DNA of 50,810 nucleotides from an uncultured Bacteroidales bacterium (GTDB lineage Bacteria; Bacteroidota; Bacteroidia; Bacteroidales; Lentimicrobiaceae), in contig CALCQV010000022.1 in the NCBI GenBank assembly GCA_937894795.1, forward strand, positions 1 to 50,810, in the 5' to 3' direction. Position numbers and translations under genes: made by a program. Positions 44,132-50,810 of the stretch are shown piece after piece. The notes beneath the pieces were generated by a model that searched no databases, was not told where the DNA came from, and worked only from the letters and a program-made list of their open reading frames with translations. How positions within the stretch are numbered: position 1 is the stretch's first letter; each line of letters opens with the position of its first letter.

Positions 44132-44836
44132 ATGAAACACAGAATCTGGCTTGTATTTTTACTATTACCCTGGTGCGTTCATGCTCAATCATGGAAATCC
44201 AAACCATTCTCACTCAGCGTTTTTAACAATGCAACCTTGCTGCCACCGGCGTCATTAACAGCCGTTTTCAATCAACCCATTCATCCTGGTATAGCTGCTA
44301 ATTATGAATTTGGTTGGCGTGAAACCACCCGGAGTCCAATGTTTCAAAATACCAACACTTTTAGCCTTGGAGGGCGGGAGGTATATACAGGTAAGTGGTT
44401 TCAAAATATAGGGCTTAGCTGGTTCAACCATAGGTATGTTAATCACGCATTTTCACTCACTACCCATGCTGGTTATAGGAAGTATATAAAGAAATTCACC
44501 GCTGAAGTCTCATTGCATCTGGGGTATATGCATGCCCAGCTATTTACTGAGAAGTTTATAAGGAGAGATGGAATGTGGATAACGGCTTACGCTCCTTTCA
44601 GAGGGTATTTTATTACAGGAGCCGGTGTTGGAATAGGTTATGATGCAGGATATAGATACAATATCCGGCGTTTTTTCATCAATTATGATTTTAGACTGCA
44701 AATGCCTTTTGTAAAGAGCTATGTCCCTCTTCTTCCAAATGGCATACTGTCAGTCGGTATGCAGTTCACTTTATTTAAAAAACAGGAAAACGGTCAATCG
44801 CCGGCCCCAACAAGACTACCATGTCCAGAATCATAG
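44132..44836 (+). CDS. Exported outer-membrane beta-barrel-like protein, hypothetical
   Basis: A 234-residue protein with a signal peptide (MKHRIWLVFLLLPWCVHAQ). Alternating strand patterns and many aromatic residues (FQNIGLSWFNHRYVNH, GVGIGYDAGYRYNIRRFFIN, GILSVGMQFTLF) suggest an 8-10 strand outer-membrane barrel. No family was recognised. It overlaps the next gene by 16 bp, so the two are probably translated together. Confidence 0.75.
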   Translation: MKHRIWLVFLLLPWCVHAQSWKSKPFSLSVFNNATLLPPASLTAVFNQPIHPGIAANYEFGWRETTRSPMFQNTNTFSLGGREVYTGKWFQNIGLSWFNHRYVNHAFSLTTHAGYRKYIKKFTAEVSLHLGYMHAQLFTEKFIRRDGMWITAYAPFRGYFITGAGVGIGYDAGYRYNIRRFFINYDFRLQMPFVKSYVPLLPNGILSVGMQFTLFKKQENGQSPAPTRLPCPES

Positions 44837-46017
44837 GTCTTATTATTATTATCATTTTATTTCAGGGTTGCAGGAAGGACGAAATAAAAAAGCCTTCAAT
44901 GCTCAACTGCCCATTGGATGTTGAATCAATATATAAAGTCAATCCAAAAAGTAATTATTATCAGGTACTTATTGAGAAATATGTTAGTTATGGTCTGCCG
45001 GGAGTTAGTCTGCTGATTAAAGATGATAACGGCTTTTATATTGGATCGGCGGGAAAGGCTGATATAGCCGATGAAATCCCAATGCAACCGTGTCATATTT
45101 CCAAAATCGCCAGTGTTACTATGATGATGCTGGGAACTGCTATACTCCGGTTACAAGAAAAAGGAGTATTGTCATTGAATGACCCTGTGAGTAAATATAT
45201 ACCTGAAAATATACTCAATAAGATCAGCAATGGAAATAAACCACTTACCGTAAGAAACTTGCTTAACCATACCGCAGGACTGTATGATGTTATTGACGAT
45301 AACGGTTTTTACCTTCAGGTACTCAATGATCCGTCAAAGAAATGGACTGCCGATGATCTGCTAGAGTATGTCTATAATAAAGATGCCGCTTTTGAATTCA
45401 ATCCCACTGATACTGCCGGCTACTCCAATACTAATTACCTACTTCTGAGCATGATAGTTGAAGCAGCTACCGGTGTACCACATGCAGAAACACTTCATAC
45501 TGAAATTATTGATCTATTAGGTCTTACTGATACTTACTATTACTGGCACGATCCATTACCTGAGACAGGAATTGCACAGGGCTATTTTGATCTGTATAAC
45601 AATGGTAATCTGGAGAATCTGACCCAATGGAATACCGGTAGTGGCAATGGCTATGGAGGTGTTTATTCAACGGTGTGGGATATGTACGTATATGCAGATG
45701 CCCTTTTCGTTCAGAAAACATTGCTCAATCAAGCCTCGCTTGATGAAATGCTGACTTTCCACCCCGATATTGAGTCAAGAAAACAATTAGGTGTGGCGTG
45801 TTTCAAGGATTTTATTGACATTGGTGACCCTGCCCATGATTACGCTTATGGACATCGCGGCAGGGATTTGAGCTATAGTGCTGACCTCTTTTATTTTCCT
45901 GAACACAACACAATAATGTCGCTCATTGTAAACTATGGTACCGATGGGAACAGCTCACTTAGACCGGTATTTTTGGAAATGCGGGATGAAATAGCAAAAA
46001 TCATAATTCATGATTAA
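44821..46017 (+). CDS. Serine hydrolase (class C beta-lactamase-like) lipoprotein, catalytic Lys replaced
   Basis: A 398-residue protein with lipobox FQGC (Cys17). The beta-lactamase/DD-peptidase fold is evident from LPGVSLLIKDDNG, LTVRNLLNHTAGL, the YxN motif in AGYSNTNYLLLSM and the HxG-type motif YGHRGRD. Normal members have S-x-x-K in a block like IASVTKxFTA. Here it reads IASVTMMMLG, so Ser98 remains but the base Lys is Met101; the spacing to LSLNDPVSKYIP confirms the alignment. It may be inactive or use another base. It starts inside the preceding barrel gene. Confidence 0.88.
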   Translation: MSRIIGLIIIIILFQGCRKDEIKKPSMLNCPLDVESIYKVNPKSNYYQVLIEKYVSYGLPGVSLLIKDDNGFYIGSAGKADIADEIPMQPCHISKIASVTMMMLGTAILRLQEKGVLSLNDPVSKYIPENILNKISNGNKPLTVRNLLNHTAGLYDVIDDNGFYLQVLNDPSKKWTADDLLEYVYNKDAAFEFNPTDTAGYSNTNYLLLSMIVEAATGVPHAETLHTEIIDLLGLTDTYYYWHDPLPETGIAQGYFDLYNNGNLENLTQWNTGSGNGYGGVYSTVWDMYVYADALFVQKTLLNQASLDEMLTFHPDIESRKQLGVACFKDFIDIGDPAHDYAYGHRGRDLSYSADLFYFPEHNTIMSLIVNYGTDGNSSLRPVFLEMRDEIAKIIIHD

Positions 46018-46100
46018 TACCTCCTTATTTTGTATTTCCGTGAATGAGGCGTTCCGTAATAATTAATTACCTGCAACTTCCTCATTGATTCTAATTTCAA

Positions 46101-46108
46101 TATTTTTG
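46101..46108 (+). promoter_or_regulatory. -7 box TATTTTTG upstream of mntP
   Basis: A full match to TAnnTTTG. Transcription would begin near 46115, which places the expected original start codon of mntP (TTG 46130) about 15 bases downstream and the ATG at 46190 about 75 bases downstream. Confidence 0.45.
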
Positions 46109-46120
46109 CAGCTTGTTAAA

Positions 46121-46182
46121 TAAAGGATCTTGATAGATTTTGTAAGTATCGTTCTAATTGCAAAATCAATCAAGATCCTTTA
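46121..46182. repeat. 21-bp inverted repeat interrupting the mntP N-terminus
   Basis: The left arm (46121-46141) and right arm (46162-46182) are inverted copies with a single mismatch, around a 20-base spacer. The left arm and spacer, read in the mntP frame from TTG 46130, encode LIDFVSIVLIA, which matches the expected MntP start. The right arm encodes KSIKIL followed by a TAG stop and does not fit the family. After it the family sequence resumes as LSMDSFAVS. Confidence 0.8.
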
Positions 46183-46189
46183 GTTATCA

Positions 46190-46729
46190 ATGGACTCTTT
46201 TGCCGTCTCAGTGAGCAGTGGCCTCATATTACCCGAAATACGTTTCAAAAAAGCTATTATCATTGCATTTTCACTTGCATTCTTCCAGGGATTAATGCCA
46301 CTGATTGGATGGCTGGCAGGATTTGGTTTTCAGGAATATGTAAAGCCCGTCGACCATTGGGTGGCTTTTATTCTGCTTGCCTTTCTTGGATTAAAAATGA
46401 TTTGGGAAAGTACCAAGAAGGAAGAGGATCGCACCAGCACCAACCCTTTGGAAGCCAAAGTGCTTGTCGCCATGTCCTTGGCAACCAGTATCGACGCTCT
46501 GATTGTTGGTATGAGCCTTGCTTTTGTTCAGAGCTCAGATGTTTCCATTTGGAGGAAAATACTAATTCCTATATTGATAATAGGCACCATTACTTTTATA
46601 GTTTCAATGCTGGGTATCCTATTTGGCAAGAAAGTGGGTAACCGCTTTGGAAAACGTATGGAGATGCTTGGCGGAGTGGTATTATTGTTCATAGGACTTA
46701 GAATCCTAATTGAACATCTTTGGCTCTAA
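46190..46729 (+). CDS. mntP: MntP-like manganese exporter, N-terminus disrupted
   Basis: A 179-residue frame from ATG 46190 (MDSFAVSVSSGL) with the MntP/YebN hallmarks: MDSFAVS in helix 1, LMPLIGWLAGFGF, VAFILLAFLGLKMIWE and SLATSIDALIVGMSLAF with the second Asp. Intact members start about 13 residues earlier. That part is present upstream in the same frame (46130-46162) but is cut off by a 21-bp segment ending in TAG (46181-46183). Translation from the ATG would give a pump lacking most of helix 1. Whether it works is uncertain. MntP exports Mn(II) from the cytoplasm. Confidence 0.85.
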   Translation: MDSFAVSVSSGLILPEIRFKKAIIIAFSLAFFQGLMPLIGWLAGFGFQEYVKPVDHWVAFILLAFLGLKMIWESTKKEEDRTSTNPLEAKVLVAMSLATSIDALIVGMSLAFVQSSDVSIWRKILIPILIIGTITFIVSMLGILFGKKVGNRFGKRMEMLGGVVLLFIGLRILIEHLWL

Positions 46730-46840
46730 TTAACACCACACCGGTTTGTTGGCTGAATCTGCTCTCGTTCTAATTTGATTCTATTCGCATTTTCATTTGA
46801 TTCAGCACAAGTTTCTGATTTCTTAAACTAAGGGATCTGA

Positions 46841-47965
46841 TTAATTCAAATGATATCGCGGGCTCTTCAATTCTGTTGCTCTGAACAGGATATATTTTTC
46901 AGCCTCAAGCGGATAATCCCAACATCCTAAACTATGGTACATTTCTCCACCGAAACCAATTTTAAACTTATACAAGCCATACAGCGGATGCAATGGATCA
47001 GGCCGTGGTGATATTCCAAACATATCATATTCAGTACATCCCTTGGACTTTGATATCTTTATTGCTTCCCACTGCAAAGCATAAGTGGCCATTAGGTTCC
47101 TATGCTCGGATGATGACGCCCCATATAAATAAGACCCCCTGTTTCCGGTAATGATAAGAAACATTGCAGCAAGTGGTTGATTCTCGTATTCGGCAACCAG
47201 TAACATTACATCAGTAGGCGACTGTGAATTATGCCCATTGGCAGCTAAAACTGCTTTAAAATACTTGATATCATTTAGGAACAGGTTGTTCCTTTGCGCT
47301 GTTTCTTTATAAAGCTTATACCAGATATCAATGCTTTCCATACCGGCATCCCTCACTGTAACTCCCTTTCTGTCAGCAAGCCCAATATTATATCTGGTTT
47401 TAGGTTTCATCCTTTTCAGAATATCGTCCTGGTCATTTTTTAAATTGATATATACAGTATTGGTAGGCAGAACATTAGTGAAGGCTTTCCTGAAATTCCA
47501 GTTAAAAGTATTAAAATTAAACCTTAACTCCTGACTTGAAATTTCGGGTTCTCCTTTCCAATAACCATCTATATCATAAAAATCCTTTTCTTTAGCCCAA
47601 TATGATTCCCAGCATAGGTCGTATCTTATCATGATACAATCCTTGCCAAGAAATGGTCGGATACTTTCAGATAGTTCTTCGAGAAATAGCCCCTGAAATT
47701 CATCTTCGGGTTGCAATTCGGGGCCATAAGGCACATAAGCTATTGAATGATATCTATCAATCTGCTGTAGGATTACAAGGAGATCAGATACAATTATTGA
47801 ATCCTGACTTATTCCATTATAGAGAAAAGAATCTTTCGACTTGAAATTGATGGCAATGGTGGTAGCACCCAGCTTCTTCTTGACCACCGACCAGAAGGTT
47901 GTCTGTTGAACAATAGGAGTAGTATAGAGTTGCTCAATATCCTTCTTATAAATATCTGTAAGCAT
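46841..47965 (-). CDS. FemAB/FemX-like aminoacyl- or GNAT-type transferase
   Basis: A 374-residue cytoplasmic protein with two GNAT-like halves. Typical FemAB-family features are PIVQQTTFWSVVKKKLG near the N-terminus, LKRMKPKTRYNIGLADRKGV, GSYLYGASSSEHRNLMATYALQWEAI and GCTEYDMFGISP, then GLYKFKIGFGGE. In Gram-positive bacteria these enzymes build peptidoglycan cross-bridges with aminoacyl-tRNA. In Bacteroidota the role is less clear and may be lipid or peptide acylation. It is divergent from glnS. Confidence 0.88.
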   Translation of the reverse strand: MLTDIYKKDIEQLYTTPIVQQTTFWSVVKKKLGATTIAINFKSKDSFLYNGISQDSIIVSDLLVILQQIDRYHSIAYVPYGPELQPEDEFQGLFLEELSESIRPFLGKDCIMIRYDLCWESYWAKEKDFYDIDGYWKGEPEISSQELRFNFNTFNWNFRKAFTNVLPTNTVYINLKNDQDDILKRMKPKTRYNIGLADRKGVTVRDAGMESIDIWYKLYKETAQRNNLFLNDIKYFKAVLAANGHNSQSPTDVMLLVAEYENQPLAAMFLIITGNRGSYLYGASSSEHRNLMATYALQWEAIKISKSKGCTEYDMFGISPRPDPLHPLYGLYKFKIGFGGEMYHSLGCWDYPLEAEKYILFRATELKSPRYHLN

Positions 47966-48174
47966 TATAAATAATAATTAATAGATAACGTGTCACCTGA
48001 ATCCCGATAACCACATAAAAATATCTCGGTTTCTTAATAAATCTCTCACGGTTCAAAGGTAAGAATTAAATGTTGGATACTCCTAACTTGTTGAGCTAAT
48101 ATCCTTTTTAATAGGCATTTAGACTGTCTTATGCAATAATTGAAAGCTATCTGGCGACTATTGGATGTGATATA

Positions 48175-48230
48175 CTAAATGTCACAATGCTCTATATACT
48201 TGCATTATGTTACATGATTGTCACATTTAG
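48175..48230. promoter_or_regulatory. Inverted repeat upstream of glnS, possible operator
   Basis: CTAAATGTCACAAT (48175-48188) and ATTGTCACATTTAG (48217-48230) are inverted 14-bp arms with one mismatch, 28 bp apart. They end 30 bp before the glnS -7 box. The core TGTCACA resembles half-sites of CRP/FNR-type regulators, but no regulator can be named. The rest of the 337-bp gap holds only the glnS promoter. Confidence 0.55.
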
Positions 48231-48260
48231 TAATTTTATTCAGAGCAGCCGAATAATGAT

Positions 48261-48268
48261 TAATTTTG
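48261..48268 (+). promoter_or_regulatory. glnS -7 box TAATTTTG
   Basis: A full match to TAnnTTTG, 34 bp before the glnS ATG, in a 17-bp block (48255-48271) shared with the aspS promoter (one mismatch). Confidence 0.6.
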
Positions 48269-48302
48269 CACTCTTAAAATTTTTAACAGAATAGTTGGTT
48301 AT

Positions 48303-49994
48303 ATGACTGAAAACAAACCGGACAACGAAGTCAAGGCTCCTGTCAACTTCATTCACGCAATTATTGAAGAGGATATACGTAATGGCAAACATGAATCAAG
48401 AGTCCACACACGATTCCCGCCTGAACCAAATGGATATCTACATATAGGACATGCCAAATCGATATGCCTTAACTTTGGAACTGCAGCCAAATACAATGGC
48501 AAATGTAATCTGCGCTTTGATGACACAAATCCAACAAAGGAAGATGTGGAATACGTTGATTCAATACGTGAAGATGTTCATTGGTTAGGCTTTGACTGGG
48601 AGGAGAGGGAGTTTTTCGCTTCTGATTATTTCGAGCAGATATACCAGTTTGCCGAAAAACTCATCATGAAAGGCATGGCTTATGTTTGTGATCTGACAGC
48701 TGAGCAGATAGCTGAACAAAAGGGTACTCCTACCCGACCGGGCACTGAAAGTCCATATAGAAACCGATCTATTGAAGAAAACCTCGACCTTTTCCGTCGT
48801 ATGCGTAAAGGTGAATTCACTGAAGGTTCAAAGGTCCTAAGAGCTAAAATAGATATGGCTTCACCCAATATGCATATGCGTGATCCCATAATGTACCGTA
48901 TTATCTTTGGACATCACCATCGTACGGGTGATACCTGGTGTATCTATCCAATGTATGACTTTGCCCATGGACAGTGTGATTCCATTGAAGGGATAACACA
49001 CAGTATATGTACTTTGGAATTTGAAGTCCATAGGCCTCTTTACGACTGGTTTATCAAGGAACTTGAAATCTTTGCACCCCAACAAATTGAATTTGCCCGT
49101 CTAAATGTAACATACACAGTGATGAGCAAGCGAAAGCTACTGGAACTGGTGAAGAGCGGTTATGTAAGCGGTTGGGATGATCCACGAATGCCAACCATCG
49201 GTGGTTTACGCAGAAGAGGTTATACTCCTGAATCCATTCGGAATTTCTCAGATATTATAGGCGTTGCTAAGCGCGATAATGTTATTGATGTTAGTCTGCT
49301 TGAATATTGCATACGTGAGGACCTGAATAAAAAAGCCCTTAGAAAGATGGGGGTTATTAATCCTGTTAAACTGGTGATTACCAATTATCCTGAAGGACAG
49401 GTTGAAGAGATGAATGCTATAAATAATCCCGAGGATCCTGATTCGGGTACCCGTAAAGTGCCATTCAGCAAAGAACTTTATATTGAGCGTGAGGACTTTA
49501 TGGAAGAACCTTCCAGTAAATTCTTCCGCTTGGCACCTGGTAAAGAAGTTAGATTGAAATATGCATACATCATTAAATGTGAAAGCTTTATAAAGGATCC
49601 TATAACAGGCGATATCACTGAAATCCATTGCACTCATGATCCAGAAACTCTTTCAGGTCGCGACCAGAGCAATAGAAAAGTTAAAGGTACCCTTCACTGG
49701 GTTTCTGCCAAACATGCACTCGAAGCTGAAATCAGGTTGTATGATCGGCTGTTTATGAGTGAAGATCCTGAAGATGTTGAAGAAGGTGTTGATTATAAAA
49801 CTAACTTAAATCCTGATTCATTAAAAATAATGAAGGGTTTTGTTGAACCTTCTATTGAAGGAACCAAACCTCTTGATAAATTTCAATTTGAACGATTAGG
49901 ATATTTTTGCACTGATTCTGAGAGCACTGCAGGTAAATTGGTATTTAACCGGACGGTTGCTTTAAAGGATTCCTGGGCAAAAATCAATAAGTAA
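48303..49994 (+). CDS. glnS: Glutaminyl-tRNA synthetase
   Basis: A 563-residue class I synthetase charging tRNA-Gln. HIGH is exact at residues 47-50 (PPEPNGYLHIGHAKS) and the KMSKS-type loop is VMSKRKL near residue 273. The catalytic core (LRFDDTNPTKE, TGDTWCIYPMYDFAHGQCD) and the two C-terminal beta-barrels for anticodon binding are present. The presence of GlnRS indicates direct charging instead of the GatCAB route for tRNA-Gln. It is followed at 50103 by a tRNA-Gln gene. Confidence 0.97.
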   Translation: MTENKPDNEVKAPVNFIHAIIEEDIRNGKHESRVHTRFPPEPNGYLHIGHAKSICLNFGTAAKYNGKCNLRFDDTNPTKEDVEYVDSIREDVHWLGFDWEEREFFASDYFEQIYQFAEKLIMKGMAYVCDLTAEQIAEQKGTPTRPGTESPYRNRSIEENLDLFRRMRKGEFTEGSKVLRAKIDMASPNMHMRDPIMYRIIFGHHHRTGDTWCIYPMYDFAHGQCDSIEGITHSICTLEFEVHRPLYDWFIKELEIFAPQQIEFARLNVTYTVMSKRKLLELVKSGYVSGWDDPRMPTIGGLRRRGYTPESIRNFSDIIGVAKRDNVIDVSLLEYCIREDLNKKALRKMGVINPVKLVITNYPEGQVEEMNAINNPEDPDSGTRKVPFSKELYIEREDFMEEPSSKFFRLAPGKEVRLKYAYIIKCESFIKDPITGDITEIHCTHDPETLSGRDQSNRKVKGTLHWVSAKHALEAEIRLYDRLFMSEDPEDVEEGVDYKTNLNPDSLKIMKGFVEPSIEGTKPLDKFQFERLGYFCTDSESTAGKLVFNRTVALKDSWAKINK

Positions 49995-50053
49995 CAGAGA
50001 CCTGTTACCATGAATAGCGCATTACTAAGAAAATTATTAATAAATAATTGCCA

Positions 50054-50080
50054 AAATGTTTGCACAGTAAGCAAACATTT
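50054..50080. promoter_or_regulatory. 10-bp perfect inverted repeat over the tRNA-Gln promoter
   Basis: AAATGTTTGC (50054-50063) and GCAAACATTT (50071-50080) flank a 7-base loop. The left arm contains the -33 TTTG of the tRNA promoter, and the right arm ends 3 bp before its -7 box. It could be a terminator for glnS, an operator for the tRNA gene, or both. Confidence 0.6.
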
Positions 50081-50091
50081 GTGTAATTTTG
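50059..50091 (+). promoter_or_regulatory. tRNA-Gln promoter TTTG-N21-TAATTTTG
   Basis: TTTG (50059-50062) and TAATTTTG (50084-50091) are 21 bp apart. The -7 box extends to TAATTTTGCA as in glnS. Confidence 0.65.
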
Positions 50092-50102
50092 CATCTCGTT
50101 AC

Positions 50103-50175
50103 TGACCTATGGTGTAACTGGCAACACGTCTGATTCTGGATCAGAAGAGTCCAGGTTCGACCCCTGGTAGGTCAA
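50103..50175 (+). tRNA. tRNA-Gln (anticodon CTG)
   Basis: A 73-nt cloverleaf with acceptor TGACCTA/TAGGTCA (U1-A72, as in tRNA-Gln), D-arm GGTGTAACTGGCAACAC, and anticodon stem TCTGA/TCAGA with loop TTCTGGA. The T-arm is CCAGG-TTCGACC-CCTGG. CCA is not encoded. It lies directly downstream of glnS. Confidence 0.92.
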
Positions 50176-50185
50176 CAAGTCGATA

Positions 50186-50219
50186 AAGAACCACTCACTA
50201 ATTAGGTGGTTCTTTTTTT
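50186..50219 (+). terminator. Intrinsic terminator after tRNA-Gln
   Basis: AAGAACCAC (50186-50194) and GTGGTTCTT (50206-50214) form a perfect 9-bp stem followed by a T-run. Confidence 0.9.
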
Positions 50220-50356
50220 ATATTCACTTCCTCCTGCATATTGACCTGATAGAAAAAAAATACAGCTTGCCATAAATTTATTTTGCCTGGTGATTGTTAC
50301 GTATGAGAGGCAGTGCATCCTCTTCTATAATTCATTCATTTCAATATACATGTATT

Positions 50357-50810
50357 ATGGTTCCAAAAATATCAACTCTTGGAGGGTATATCTTTGAATA
50401 TCAGAAAAGTGTAACTAATCCCATCGGTTTCTGGTCAAATATTGCCGAAAGCTTTTTCTGGCGTAAAAAATGGGACAATGTACTCGACTGGGATTTTGGT
50501 CGCGGACATATTAAGTGGTTTGAGGGTGCAAAATTGAATATCACTGAGAATATCTTTGAAAGATACATCTTCTTTCGTGGTAAACAGGCCGCAATAGTAT
50601 GGGAACCTAATGATCCCAATGAGACAAGTAAGAGTATATCATACAATGAATTGTTTATCGAAGTAAAGAAATTTGCCAATGTGTTGACAAGTCAGGGTAT
50701 TAAGAAAGGCGACCGGGTGGGTATATACCTTCCAATGGTACCTGAATTGGTAGTTGCTATGCTTGCCTGCGCCCGTATAGGGGCAATACATTCAATAGTT
50801 TTTGCAGGTT
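50357..50810 (+). CDS. acs: Acetyl-CoA synthetase, 5' part (cut by right edge)
   Basis: A frame from ATG 50357 remains open to the window end (151 codons). It encodes the start of an AMP-forming acetate--CoA ligase: FEYQKSVTNPIGFWSNIAES, IKWFEGAKLNITEN, AAIVWEPNDPNETSKSISY, GDRVGIYLPMVPELVVAML and ARIGAIHSIVFAG. The enzyme activates acetate to acetyl-CoA through acetyl-AMP. An ATG at 50350 is out of frame. The upstream gap after the tRNA terminator (50220-50356) shows no clear promoter box. Confidence 0.93.
   Translation, partial: MVPKISTLGGYIFEYQKSVTNPIGFWSNIAESFFWRKKWDNVLDWDFGRGHIKWFEGAKLNITENIFERYIFFRGKQAAIVWEPNDPNETSKSISYNELFIEVKKFANVLTSQGIKKGDRVGIYLPMVPELVVAMLACARIGAIHSIVFAG

Noticed and set aside
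46121..46182. Invertible promoter or phase-variation switch
   Set aside because: The spacer is only 20 bp and no recombinase gene is near; a fold-back insertion explains the reading frame better.
46018..46190. Manganese riboswitch (yybP-ykoY) before mntP
   Set aside because: The leader is too short and lacks the conserved loops; the hairpin lies within former coding sequence.
46841..47965. Peptidoglycan cross-bridge enzyme (FemX) as firm function
   Set aside because: The fold fits, but bridge formation is not established for Bacteroidota, so only the family is given.

Overview
The window comes from a Bacteroidota chromosome, probably an uncultured anaerobic or facultative member of the Bacteroidales or a relative. 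The reasons are the TAnnTTTG-type -7 promoter boxes (several with a TTG/TTTG element 19-21 bp upstream), the near absence of Shine-Dalgarno sequences, a type IX secretion (T9SS) C-terminal domain, BACON, PKD and DUF3857 proteins, many short lipoproteins and AT-rich intergenic DNA. No phage, insertion sequence, CRISPR array or rRNA is visible. Both ends cut through genes.

Layout. 1-3184 (-) is the start of a giant secreted multidomain surface protein, cut by the left edge. 3.2-8 kb holds a 10-bp tandem repeat, a PLP-dependent aromatic amino acid decarboxylase and leuS. 8.3-12.8 kb holds two secreted glycosidases (a six-hairpin GH15-like enzyme and a GH3 with PA14). 12.9-15 kb holds a csaA remnant and dnaG. 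15-22.8 kb holds a DUF3857 protein, a radical SAM/GME-fold fusion, aspS and a queuosine-precursor transporter. 22.9-27.2 kb holds a cupredoxin-BACON-T9SS protein, two exported hypotheticals, folB and tRNA-Cys.

The most notable region is 27.2-35.2 kb (-). It is a compact five-gene operon read in this order: b-type membrane cytochrome, membrane-anchored Fe-S/FAD oxidoreductase, 20-heme cytochrome c, 34-heme cytochrome c, outer-membrane beta-barrel. The last four genes overlap or lie 3 bp apart. The two cytochromes carry 54 CxxCH motifs, mostly in three-heme modules. The layout suggests an electron-transfer chain from the cytoplasm or quinone pool to the cell surface. About 6 kb further on, a porin and a covalently flavinylated (FMN-binding) protein form a second possible redox pair.

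35.4-50.8 kb holds lipoproteins, ogt-phzF, a DUF6340 protein, an epimerase-like reductase, a serine-hydrolase homologue lacking its catalytic Lys, an mntP gene whose first membrane helix is interrupted by a fold-back insertion with a stop codon, a FemAB-like transferase, and glnS followed by tRNA-Gln(CTG). The start of acs is cut by the right edge. Three aminoacyl-tRNA synthetase genes (leuS, aspS, glnS) and tRNA-Gln share a TAATTT(T/C)G-type promoter box.
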